A program made the position numbers and the translations under genes. DNA of 60,165 nt, taken from NCBI GenBank assembly GCA_018971835.1, contig JAGWZW010000012.1, positions 1-60,165 on the forward strand. Direction: 5' to 3'. Below, piece by piece: positions 19,001 to 26,102 of this stretch (position 1 is the stretch's first letter; every line of letters begins with the position of its first letter). The notes beneath the pieces are model-generated. The model saw only the letters and a list, made by a program, of their open reading frames with translations. It had not been told where the DNA came from and did no database searches. The stretch comes from Alphaproteobacteria bacterium (GTDB taxonomy: Bacteria > Pseudomonadota > Alphaproteobacteria > Micropepsales > Micropepsaceae).

Positions 19001-19476
19001 AGGTTGAGCCAGGTCGGCATCAGCCCGTCCAGCTTGGGCAGGGCGTGCTTCAACGAGGTATAGGCGTCCGCCTGCCAGTTCGGATAGAAGGCGATGGCCA
19101 GCGGCCGCCCCTTGCGGGGCTGCAGCGCCGAGGCAATGGGATGCGCCCTGAGCCGCCGCTCGTTGCGCAGCCTGAGCTTGTGCGCCACTTCGGCACGCCG
19201 CAGCCAGGCGCTCTGGGCCAGATCTTCGGCTATGTGCACCAGGCCCGGCGCCGCTGCCTTCTTCTCCAGCACACCCACGGTCTTGATCGCGGTGAGCTGG
19301 CCAGGCAGACGCATGCCCTGCACCGGCGCCACCGCCAGCAGGCTGGCCAGGAAGGCCGCGCCCACCAGGGTTGACACCACCGCCGCGGCCCAGCCGATCA
19401 GCGAAATCCGCGCTGCCCGCCGACCGGAGGCGTCAAAAAAAATCGGCTTATTGGTGAAGATCGGCTTGTTCGCCAT
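16024..19476 (-). CDS. Three-domain GH18-like / NodB deacetylase / GT2 glycosyltransferase protein
   Basis: One 1150-residue chain joins three carbohydrate domains. After an N-terminal membrane helix (about 25-48) comes a GH18 chitinase-like domain (about 125-435) with GVTIDFE ending in the catalytic-type E238. A NodB polysaccharide deacetylase follows (about 498-700) with TFDDGPD (505-511), HTYTH (558-562), RPPYL and LLHDAG. Two helices (about 720-755) lead to a processive GT2 domain (about 775-1010) with DDGS (811-814), DAD (862-864), EDQD (953-956) and QRFRW (990-994). More membrane helices close the protein. The set suggests synthesis of a beta-linked N-acetylglucosamine polymer together with its deacetylation and trimming at the inner membrane and periplasm. 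The product is inferred. The stop codon is 4 bp from the island's right att copy. Confidence 0.9.
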   Translation of the reverse strand: MANKPIFTNKPIFFDASGRRAARISLIGWAAAVVSTLVGAAFLASLLAVAPVQGMRLPGQLTAIKTVGVLEKKAAAPGLVHIAEDLAQSAWLRRAEVAHKLRLRNERRLRAHPIASALQPRKGRPLAIAFYPNWQADAYTSLKHALPKLDGLMPTWLNLVGPDLTLNTSFNGRVYGYIHRNKANTAILPVLQNASMGQWDGTGLAKHLADPAWRKTVIDGVVAFVGGHRLQGVTIDFEQLPQSAYWNQGQFLRELRKAFKPHGWIIAQAAPFDDNSWPFAQYARIVDYTVLMAYDEHEDSGAAGAIAGENWYETTLDKRMKVLAPNHTILALGGYGYDWNGSDVDTLTFQDAVIAANDSGASVSFDGATNNPHFSYVEDDGTKHDVWFLDGATAYNQIHAADIYQPAGYAMWRLGSEDPSVWDVMGRAYGAGAPASLTSIPINDDIDFEGMGEILRVEADPSAGRRKLDLDAKTGDIDDETYTKLPTSYVIRQFGGHYRKEVALTFDDGPDPEWTPRILDILRKKHVTATFFVIGSNTEANPGLVQREVADGDEVGNHTYTHPNLADTPPEGVRLELNATQRLFEALTGHSMRLFRPPYLGDAEPTDADELIPVEVAQDMGYVTVGEHVDPVDWALPGVKQIVQRTLDQVHAVKRDMPRNIILLHDAGGDRSQTVAALPVIIDKLRAEGYKFVKVSQLAGLTPAEAMPPLSPTVALLTDRVVFMALSTMGHILYLLFVAAIWLGIGRLVFLVVASLYRRRQHAAEFDPPPEAETMHVSVVIPAYNEENVIVRTVHGILDGAYRNLDVIVVDDGSRDNTYGVLTSEFGADPRVTLIKTPNGGKANALNLGLSHAKGEVVVALDADTQFNRDTIQRLVRWFADPSVGAVAGNAKVGNRINMITRWQALEYIVAQNLERRALAALGTLTVVPGAVGAWRKSVLAELGGFHTDTLAEDQDLTIAVQRAGYRVLFDSTAIAWTEAPTTVRGLAKQRFRWAYGTLQCLWKYRKITFDPKYGALATIALPQVWLFQIVLTALAPLADLLLVWQLAWQYVAYLQHGSEFSNADLKITAIYYVVFVVVDLLAAIFGFLMEKREQWSLLWWLMLQRFGYRQIMYYVVVRSISTAVKGALVGWGKLERTGTVTVREAAKQG

Positions 19477-19559
19477 GTTGCGTTGCCCGGCTCTGCCGGA
19501 CCTTCCATCCCTGCTATCAATAGAGTTCAGTGAGTCGAAACCAGCCCGGAGAAGTGCCG

Positions 19560-20942
19560 ATGAGCGGGCGCATCGCGCCGGTCCGCATCGTGATACCGGC
19601 GGCCATCATCGCCGCGGGTTTTGTCTTTTCTTTGGCAGCCAACTGGCCCGGTCATCTTTCTTACGATTCTGTCATCCAGCTTCTCGAGGGGCGGACGGGT
19701 ATATACGCCAACTGGCACCCGCCCGTCATGTCCTGGATGCTGGGAATCGCCGACGCCCTCCTGCCCGGCGCCGGGCTGTTCGTGATCTTCGACACGGTGC
19801 TGGCCTTTGGGGCGCTGGCGGCCTTTCTGGCGCTGGGAGGCAGAGCGCCCTCCTGGGCAGCGGCAGCGGTGGCGCTGCTCTGCATCGTGAGCCCGCAATT
19901 CCTGATCTATCCCGCCATCGTCTGGAAGGACGTGCTGTTTGCCGCGGCCTCGGTAGCGGGCTTCGCCGCGCTTGCTCATGCGGCACGGCGCTGGCCGCAG
20001 GTTGGCCTGCGCTTCGCCCTGCTGATCGGCGGATTTGCGCTCTTCGTGCTGGCGACGCTGGCCCGGCAGAACGGTATCCTGACGCTGCTGGGCGCGGCAG
20101 TGGCACTCGGCTGGATCGCCGGTAAGGCAGCGCCGGCACACCCCTGGCGCAGCGGTGCACTCTACGGCGCGGGCGCACTGCTTATATCCTTGGCTGCTGG
20201 AGGGATTTGCCATTGGGCGCTGGCCTTGCGGGTGACGGGCGAGCTTGGCCCGGCCTCGCAGATTCGCCTGTTGCAAAGCTACGACATCATCGGCGCCGTG
20301 ACGGCGGACCCCGGCCTTGCCCTGTCGCAGCTCGCAGAGCGGGCGCCAAAACTGGAGGCGGTGATCCGCCGCGAGGGACCGCGCGTCTATTCGGCGGAGC
20401 GCAACGACACGCTCGCCGAGTCACCCGCGCTGATGCAGGCGCTGAACGACGCCCAGCCGGCGGACATCGGCGCCCAGTGGTGGCGGCTCGTACTCGGTCA
20501 TCCCTGGCTTTATCTGAAGGTGCGCTGGGCCGCATTCCGCTGGGTGGTGCTGACACCCAGACTTGAGGACTGTCACCCCTACTACTTCGGCATCAACGGG
20601 CCGGCCAAGATCATGGCAGCGCTGGGCTATGCGCGGCGCTGGGATAGCCGCGATCAGGCGCTGGCCGATTACGCCCATCACTTCGTGAGCACGCCGCTGC
20701 TTTCGCACGGCTTCTATCTGGCGCTGGCGCTGGCGATGCTGGTGCTGCTGTTGCGGCGGCGGCGCCCGGCCGACATCGCCATCGCCGCCATGCTGGCCTC
20801 GGCACTGGCCTTCGTCGCGAGTTTCTTCGTGATCTCGCTCGCCTGCGACTACCGCTATCTTTACGCGCTCGATCTTTCGGCGCTGACGGCAGCGCTGTAT
20901 CTGGCTTGCGAAGGCGCGGCGATCTTCCACCGGCACGAGTGA
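19560..20942 (+). CDS. Multi-pass membrane protein, GT-C-like glycosyltransferase candidate
   Basis: A 460-residue protein with about ten hydrophobic helices. The first loop has SYDSVIQLLEGRTGIYANWH followed by PPVMSWML, like the acidic first loop of GT-C (PMT/ArnT-like) lipid-linked sugar transferases. IVWKDVLFAAAS and TLARQNGILTLL are further conserved-looking blocks of such proteins. The ATG at 19560 has GGAGA seven bases upstream and is preferred to the upstream ATG at 19530. It is divergent from the GH18-NodB-GT2 gene with 83 bp between, so the two may share a regulatory region and an envelope-polysaccharide role. The family is not certain; a generic membrane protein is the alternative. 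Confidence 0.65.
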   Translation: MSGRIAPVRIVIPAAIIAAGFVFSLAANWPGHLSYDSVIQLLEGRTGIYANWHPPVMSWMLGIADALLPGAGLFVIFDTVLAFGALAAFLALGGRAPSWAAAAVALLCIVSPQFLIYPAIVWKDVLFAAASVAGFAALAHAARRWPQVGLRFALLIGGFALFVLATLARQNGILTLLGAAVALGWIAGKAAPAHPWRSGALYGAGALLISLAAGGICHWALALRVTGELGPASQIRLLQSYDIIGAVTADPGLALSQLAERAPKLEAVIRREGPRVYSAERNDTLAESPALMQALNDAQPADIGAQWWRLVLGHPWLYLKVRWAAFRWVVLTPRLEDCHPYYFGINGPAKIMAALGYARRWDSRDQALADYAHHFVSTPLLSHGFYLALALAMLVLLLRRRRPADIAIAAMLASALAFVASFFVISLACDYRYLYALDLSALTAALYLACEGAAIFHRHE

Positions 20943-20949
20943 ATCTGGG

Positions 20950-21753
20950 CTACTCCGCGATCAGTCCCTCTTCGTGGGCGACTTCGCACCACGGAAAGAC
21001 AATGCTGCGGTCCGGCCGCGCCAGCTTTTTCGACTTGCCTTTGTAGGAGAAGCTTTCCAGCAGGTCGCGGATCAGTTCGAGCCGGGCGGTCTTCTTGACG
21101 TCCGCCCGCACGATGCGCCAGGGCGCGTGCGGATGGCTGGTGCGGCGGAACATCTCGTCGCGCGCCTGCGAATAGGCCTGCCAGTTCGCCTGTGCCGCCT
21201 CATCCACCGGCGAGAGTTTCCATTGCTTGAGCGGATCCTTCCTGCGCGCCGCAAGCCGCACCTTCTGCTCGTGCCTGGAGATGTCGAGATAATATTTGCG
21301 CAGCTCGATGCCGTCGCGGATCAGCATTTCCTCGAAGGGCACCACCATCTCGTGGAAATTCTCGACCTGACGGGACGAGCAGTACTTCATCACCCGCTCG
21401 ACGCCGGAGCGGTTGTACCAGGAGCGGTTGAATACCACGAATTCCTGCGCCGCCGGCAGGAAGGGCGCGAAGCGCTGAAAGTACCATTCGGTCTCCTCGC
21501 GGTCGGAGGGTTTGCCGGGCGCATGCACGCGCGTCTCGCGCGGGCTCATATGCTCGGTCAGGCGCTTGATGGTGCCGTCCTTGCCGGCGCTGTCTCGCCC
21601 CTCGATGATGACAAGCACCCGCGCGCCCTCGGCGATCAGCCGGTGCTGCAGCTTCACCAGCTCGATCTGCAGTTCGTAGAGCGCCTTCTTGTAATGGCCG
21701 TCCTGGCCGTTGTCGTTGTCGTCGTCGCCCGCACCGCGTTTCGAAGCTGCCAT
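20950..21753 (-). CDS. ppk2: Polyphosphate kinase 2 (PPK2 family)
   Basis: Transfers phosphate between polyphosphate and nucleoside diphosphates, in practice often making GTP or ATP from polyphosphate. The 267-residue single-domain form has Walker A EGRDSAGKDGTIKRL (51-65), the lid region SPRETRVHAPGKPSDREETEWYF starting at 70 with its basic residues, and Walker B VVFNRSWYNRSGVERV. AGGAGG stands six bases before the ATG. The N terminus has an Asp/Asn-rich stretch (GDDDNDNGQDG), a common variable region. The gene converges with the GT-C-like gene and is followed, same strand, by a phosphoesterase that may also serve phosphate metabolism. Class I, single domain, is the likely type. Confidence 0.93.
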   Translation of the reverse strand: MAASKRGAGDDDNDNGQDGHYKKALYELQIELVKLQHRLIAEGARVLVIIEGRDSAGKDGTIKRLTEHMSPRETRVHAPGKPSDREETEWYFQRFAPFLPAAQEFVVFNRSWYNRSGVERVMKYCSSRQVENFHEMVVPFEEMLIRDGIELRKYYLDISRHEQKVRLAARRKDPLKQWKLSPVDEAAQANWQAYSQARDEMFRRTSHPHAPWRIVRADVKKTARLELIRDLLESFSYKGKSKKLARPDRSIVFPWCEVAHEEGLIAE

Positions 21754-21807
21754 CGCGCCCTCCTGCCTGCGTTCAGCATAGCAAGAGATGCGGCCGGCGC
21801 CAGTATC

Positions 21808-22959
21808 TCAGGGCAGGCTCTGCGGGATGGTGCCCGGCTTGAAGAGATCCGACAGGTCGTTGGCCTTGCAGGCGTCGCGCAGGCAGGGCTTGAGGCCGAA
21901 AATCTCCTCCATCGTCACCAGGTCCGAGGAATGGCTGTAGTTGAGGCTGGTCATGAAGGCATGGCCTTTGGCATAGGGCGAGATGATGATTTCGGGAATG
22001 GTGTGCTGGTAATCGTCAAGATTGCGGCCCTCGGTTTCGTCCCACCACAGGATGATCAGGCCGCCGTCCTTATAGGCCTTGGACGCCATGATCACGGGCA
22101 CGATTCTCGACGCAAAATTATCGCCCTCGGCGATGGCGGCCTGATCCCCGGTATAATGCACGCCGTGATAGGTGAAGCCGGCATCCAGCGCGGTGTGCAT
22201 GTCGTTATAGAGATCGGGCGTGATCCAGGTGTAATCGGCGAGGTTGCCGCTGGCCAGATCGGCGGCGAGTTGTTGCAGCGGCGCATAATGATCCGCCATC
22301 GGATTGGCTGCCGTCTGGTTGCCGTTGCCGTTCGTCACCGCGAACAGCACCTGAGGATTGTGCTTGGGCGCATAGCCGTATTGCCGGCTGCCGTTATAGG
22401 CGTTGATGCCCTGGGCGAACACGCCGACGCGCGTGTGGAAAGGCACGGTCCATTGCGCGCGCGGCAGCCCACGGTTGTCCGTATAATCGATATTGACGTC
22501 CTCCTGATAGGAGCGCCAGCTCTTGCCCGCGCGCTGGAGCAGATTGCTCAGCGTCAGCTTGGTTCGCTGTTCGGTGCCGCCCAGGCCCAGCGGATCGTCA
22601 TCGGTGAAGACGCCGAGATTGGAACCGGCCTCCGACCAGATATAGCTCGGCTCGGAGGGATGGATATCGATCGTTTCGCCATCCGCCGTCGCCCCCACGT
22701 TGTGATACGCCGCGGCGAAAGAGACTTGCGCCGAATTAGGATTGCCGGGTGTCACCAGACCGTTGATGTAGGGCGCAGCGGAATTGCGAAAAATCTGCCG
22801 CGGTGCCGCGTCGTCGGAAGCCGGCTGGGTCCAGTTGTGGTTCTCGAACGCGATGACGAAGACATGCTTGATGGGACTCACCGGCGCGGCGCGGCCGGCA
22901 GACGGAACTGCGCCCAGAACGGCCGCCAGAACGGCCAGATGGCGGAGTCTGATGCGCAT
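21808..22959 (-). CDS. Secreted phosphoesterase (acid phosphatase / phospholipase C-like)
   Basis: A 383-residue protein with a signal peptide (LRHLAVLAAVLGAVPSAGRA) and the phosphoesterase (PF04185-type) fold. Near the N terminus KHVFVIAFENHNWTQ is the family's metal-binding E-N-H motif. Later DYTWITPDLYNDMH, GGLIILWWDETEG and ISPYAKGHA complete the alkaline-phosphatase-like metal site. Such enzymes release phosphate from phosphomonoesters or act on phospholipids in the periplasm or outside the cell. AGGAA stands eight bases before the ATG. Two cysteines at the C terminus (PCLRDACKAN) may form a disulfide. Acid phosphatase is slightly favoured over phospholipase C because the protein is short and lacks the extra C-terminal domains. 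Confidence 0.82.
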   Translation of the reverse strand: MRIRLRHLAVLAAVLGAVPSAGRAAPVSPIKHVFVIAFENHNWTQPASDDAAPRQIFRNSAAPYINGLVTPGNPNSAQVSFAAAYHNVGATADGETIDIHPSEPSYIWSEAGSNLGVFTDDDPLGLGGTEQRTKLTLSNLLQRAGKSWRSYQEDVNIDYTDNRGLPRAQWTVPFHTRVGVFAQGINAYNGSRQYGYAPKHNPQVLFAVTNGNGNQTAANPMADHYAPLQQLAADLASGNLADYTWITPDLYNDMHTALDAGFTYHGVHYTGDQAAIAEGDNFASRIVPVIMASKAYKDGGLIILWWDETEGRNLDDYQHTIPEIIISPYAKGHAFMTSLNYSHSSDLVTMEEIFGLKPCLRDACKANDLSDLFKPGTIPQSLP

Positions 22960-23013
22960 CGCGAATTCCTGACGAGGGCGGCGCAGACTAGCCGCTATTG
23001 CGCCCGGTTTTGA

Positions 23014-23790
23014 TTACATCGGCGTTACGACGAGCTGCATCTTTCCAGTTGCATCTGGCACACGCAAGGCGCCCACGCCGAAAACATGGGCCAGTGCCGC
23101 ATCGGACAGTGCGTCCTGCGGCGGCCCGGCGGCGGCGATGCCGCCGTTCTTCAGCAGCACCAGACGATCGCAATAACGTGCGGCCAGCGGCAGATCGTGC
23201 AGCGTCACCACCACTGCGGTGCCGCGGCGCGCTTCCTCGCGCAGCAGTTCCATCAGTCTGAGTTGATGGGCGGGATCCAGATGCGCGGCCGGTTCATCCA
23301 CCAGCAGGATCGGCGCGACGGTGGCCAGCGCGCGCGCCAGCAGCACCCGCGCCCGCTCGCCCGCCGAGATTTCGTTCAGGCGGCGGCCGGCCAGCGCCGT
23401 CGCATCGCAGCGCGCCAGCGCCTTGTCGATGGCGGCTTCATCGGCGGACAAGATGCGCGCAAAGGCCGGCCGGTGCGGCAACCGCCCCAGCGCCACCACC
23501 CGGCGCGCCACCAGCGGCCAATGCGCCTCGGTGCTCTGCGGCAGATAGGCAATGGCGCGCGCGCGGGCATCCGGCGAATAGCCGCCGAGCGGACGGCCGA
23601 AAACGCGCACGGTGCCCGCTTGCGCCGGCAGCAGCCCGAGGCAGGTGCGTAGCAGCGTCGTCTTGCCGGCGCCGTTGGGGCCGACCAGGCCGGTGAGCGT
23701 GCCTGCCTCGAACGCCAGCGAGATATCGCCGAGCACCGCGCGTTCGCCATAGCGCACCGTGACGTTTTCAAGCGACAGCGCTGGGCTCAT
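23014..23790 (-). CDS. btuD: Cobalamin ABC transporter ATP-binding protein
   Basis: A 258-residue FecE/BtuD-type ATPase. It has Walker A GPNGAGKTTLL (about 37-47), a Q-loop in AIAYLPQ, signature ISAGERARVLLARAL and Walker B ILLVDEPAAHLD, followed by the switch histidine in VVTLHDLPLAARYC. It overlaps the permease by the ATGA stop-start (23787-23790), so the two are made together. The riboswitch upstream of the permease points to vitamin B12, or a related corrinoid, as the cargo; without it a siderophore would be equally possible. Confidence 0.88.
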   Translation of the reverse strand: MSPALSLENVTVRYGERAVLGDISLAFEAGTLTGLVGPNGAGKTTLLRTCLGLLPAQAGTVRVFGRPLGGYSPDARARAIAYLPQSTEAHWPLVARRVVALGRLPHRPAFARILSADEAAIDKALARCDATALAGRRLNEISAGERARVLLARALATVAPILLVDEPAAHLDPAHQLRLMELLREEARRGTAVVVTLHDLPLAARYCDRLVLLKNGGIAAAGPPQDALSDAALAHVFGVGALRVPDATGKMQLVVTPM

Positions 23791-24836
23791 CCCTCCCTCC
23801 GCATGCGCAGGATAAGAAAGATGAAGAACGGCGCGCCCAGCATCGCCGTCAGCACGCCGAGCAGCAGCTGGCCGTCCGGCGCGATCAGCCGCACGGCGAC
23901 ATCGGAGGCCGCCACCAGCGCCGCCCCGCCCAGCGCCGAGGGCAGGATCAGCCGCGCGGGCTCATAGCCATAGAACGGGCGCAGCAGATGCGGCACCACC
24001 AGGCCGACGAAGCTCACCGCGCCTGCCGCCGCCGTCGCCGCGCCGGTAGCCAGCGCCACGCCTACCACCACGCGGCGGCGCACGGCGTGGACGTTGATGC
24101 CGAGGCTTTGCGCCGCCTCCTCGCCCAGCGTCAGCGCGTCGAGGCCGCGCGCGGCGCTCAGCAGCAGGACGATTCCGGTGATCGTCAACGGCGCTGCAAA
24201 GTAGAGGTCGGTGGGCGTGCGGTCCTTGAGCGAGCCCAGCATCCACAGCACCATCTCGCTCATTGCATAGGGATTGGGCGCGAACGACAGCGCCAGCGCC
24301 GTCAGCGCCGTGGCCAGGCTGGCAATGGCGACGCCCGCCAGCACCAGCGCCGTCACCCCGGCGCCCGCGCGCGACAGCGCATAGAGAATCGCCGCTGCCA
24401 CCAGGGCACCGGCAATCGCGCAGGCCGGAAGCAGCGCCGGGCTCGTTGCCGCCAAGCCAAAATAAAGCGCGATCACCGCGCCAAGTCCGGCCGTCGAAGT
24501 CACGCCCGTCACCCCCGGCTCGGCCAGCGGATTGCGGAAGAGGCCCTGCAGCGCCGCGCCGCTCGCCCCCAGCGCACCGCCGACCACCAGCGCCAGCAGC
24601 GCCCGCGGCAGGCGGAGCTCGCGCGCGATCACGCTGGCCATGCCGTGCGCGGAAAACAGGCCGCCGAAAACGACTGCCGGGCTCAAATTCGCCGGGCCGA
24701 TCAGGAACGACAGCGCGGCGCAACCAAGCGCGAGCACGGTGAGCGCCAGCGTCATCACCCCAGCGCGCGAATCCGCAACGGCAAGAGGCAGGCGCAATGC
24801 GCCCCGGATTCTGTGATCGTCTACCGCGCCGTCCAT
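23787..24836 (-). CDS. btuC: Cobalamin ABC transporter permease (FecCD family)
   Basis: A 349-residue FecCD-type permease with about ten helices. Marks are RELRLPRALLALVVGGALGASGAALQGLFRNPLAEP, which spans residues 69 to 104, then TLGEEAAQSLGINVHAVRRR and GAVSFVGLVVPHLLRPFYG. The start at 24836 is supported by AGGAGG 11 bases upstream. A GTG-ATG pair at about 24755 would start right at the first helix and is a credible alternative. An RNA hairpin overlaps the ribosome site and a cobalamin riboswitch lies 190-340 bases upstream, so translation is probably turned down when B12 is plentiful. BtuF is encoded upstream of the riboswitch and BtuD downstream. Confidence 0.88.
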   Translation of the reverse strand: MDGAVDDHRIRGALRLPLAVADSRAGVMTLALTVLALGCAALSFLIGPANLSPAVVFGGLFSAHGMASVIARELRLPRALLALVVGGALGASGAALQGLFRNPLAEPGVTGVTSTAGLGAVIALYFGLAATSPALLPACAIAGALVAAAILYALSRAGAGVTALVLAGVAIASLATALTALALSFAPNPYAMSEMVLWMLGSLKDRTPTDLYFAAPLTITGIVLLLSAARGLDALTLGEEAAQSLGINVHAVRRRVVVGVALATGAATAAAGAVSFVGLVVPHLLRPFYGYEPARLILPSALGGAALVAASDVAVRLIAPDGQLLLGVLTAMLGAPFFIFLILRMRREG

Positions 24837-24847
24837 GGCCGCCTGTG

Positions 24848-24888
24848 CCTCCTGGATCTCGATCCCGCTTCGCTGAATCGAGATCCAG
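24848..24888 (-). promoter_or_regulatory. Hairpin masking the btuC ribosome binding site
   Basis: TGGATCTCGAT (24853-24863) pairs perfectly with ATCGAGATCCA (24877-24887), and one further C-G pair extends it to 12 bp around a 13-base loop. In minus-strand RNA the 3' arm ends inside the AGGAGG ribosome site (24853-24848). This is the arrangement expected of a riboswitch expression platform acting on translation; there is no U-run, so a transcription terminator is less likely. Confidence 0.6.
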
Positions 24889-25022
24889 ACCTTGGCTTGT
24901 CGCGCGGCCTGGCGCCGAACCGGTATCCACTTCGGCGGGGCCGCGCTCCTGCATCAGCCGTCGCCGCTTGCGGAATTCTCCGCCCCGCGGACCAACCCCG
25001 GTCCCCGGATGGACGACGCCGC

Positions 25023-25180
25023 GCCGGCAGGTTTCCTGGCTCACGGCTCAGGCGCGCCGCCCCGCCTTCCCGGTTTCCCAGTGGCACATGGGGCCAGCGC
25101 TCGCCGCTTACAGTTGCGGGGGCAGCCGCGGGTTTGCACCGCGTTCCCTATCTCCTGCGGCACATCCGCAGGACACCGAC
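25023..25180 (-). promoter_or_regulatory. Cobalamin riboswitch
   Basis: Read on the minus strand it has the full aptamer pattern: P1 arms GTCGGT and GCCGGC, hairpin TCCTGCGG/CCGCAGGA, AGGGAA followed by GGTGC, GCTGCCCCCGCAACTGTAAG, the B12-box GCCACTGG, GGGAAGGC and AGCCAGGAAACCTGCC. It starts about a dozen bases after the btuF stop and lies upstream of btuC, so it would control btuCD expression. Confidence 0.93.
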
Positions 25181-25192
25181 GCTGCGGCTGTT

Positions 25193-26056
25193 TTAGTGCG
25201 CCGCCCGGCGCGCCGCAAGCGCGCGCGCCTCCTGCCCCATGCGGGCAAGCTCTCCGGCCACGTCCACCGACCACGGGCCGGGGCAGAGCAGCGGCATGAG
25301 CGCGGCGTGGACGATGAGGCTGCGCCCCTGCAACGACGCCAGCGCCGGGTTCTGCAGCACCAGGTCGGCGCGGGCCGGCGTTGTCTCGCGCGGCGCGTTA
25401 AGGATCAGCAACTCCGGCGCCGACGCCACCACCGTCTCCACCGGCAGGGTCCGCATCCGTGTGGGGTGCATCCGGCCGGCGACATTGCGAAGCCCCGCCT
25501 GCGCAAGAATTTCGTTGCTGAGACTGTCGGCGGTGACATAGCCATTGGGTTCGTAGATCACAGCGCTGACCGGCGGCGTGGCGGCGACGGTGCGCGCGGC
25601 GGCGAGCCGGGTGTCCATCGCGTTCACAAGCTCACGGGCCCGCGCCGGTACGCCAAGCTTGCCGCCCAGCATCAGCGTGACCTTGCGCACCTCGGCCAAC
25701 GAATTGGCCCACGGCACCTCCAGCACCTTCACGCCCGCCTGCCGAAGTTGGGCCCGCAAGCGCGGATCGGTACCCTCATACATCACCACCAGATCGGGAT
25801 GCTTTGCCAGCACCGTTTCCGCGGAAGGCCGGATCAGCGCCATGCCCTTCACCCGGTCTGCGATGGTGGAAACCACCGGATGGGTGTCGCCGGCCAGCAC
25901 CGAGAGCGCGGCGATGCGTTCGCGCGGCAGCAGGCGGAAGACGTATTCATCCGTACAAAGACTTGTCGAGACGACATGCTGCGGCGCGGCAAGGGCCGGC
26001 ACGGTCCACAGCAACAGCATCACAATCGCGACAGGCCAGCTATGACGTCCGGGCAT
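25193..26056 (-). CDS. btuF: Periplasmic cobalamin-binding protein
   Basis: A 287-residue class III binding protein with a signal peptide (WPVAIVMLLLWTVPALAAP). Family marks are the early HVVSTSLCTDEYVFRLLPRERIAALS, ETVLAKHPDLVVMYEGTD and GVKVLEVPWANSLAEVRKVTLMLG. Two such lobes joined by a long helix are usual in BtuF/FepB proteins. The gene is upstream of the riboswitch on the same strand, so its own mRNA would not contain the aptamer in its 5' leader. It is divergent from the retropepsin-PDZ gene with only 46 bp between. Cargo is inferred from the linked riboswitch. Confidence 0.83.
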   Translation of the reverse strand: MPGRHSWPVAIVMLLLWTVPALAAPQHVVSTSLCTDEYVFRLLPRERIAALSVLAGDTHPVVSTIADRVKGMALIRPSAETVLAKHPDLVVMYEGTDPRLRAQLRQAGVKVLEVPWANSLAEVRKVTLMLGGKLGVPARARELVNAMDTRLAAARTVAATPPVSAVIYEPNGYVTADSLSNEILAQAGLRNVAGRMHPTRMRTLPVETVVASAPELLILNAPRETTPARADLVLQNPALASLQGRSLIVHAALMPLLCPGPWSVDVAGELARMGQEARALAARRAAH

Positions 26057-26102
26057 CCTTACCTATACTTCCTTTAAACGGCACCGATGCCGGGGAGGGA
26101 AC

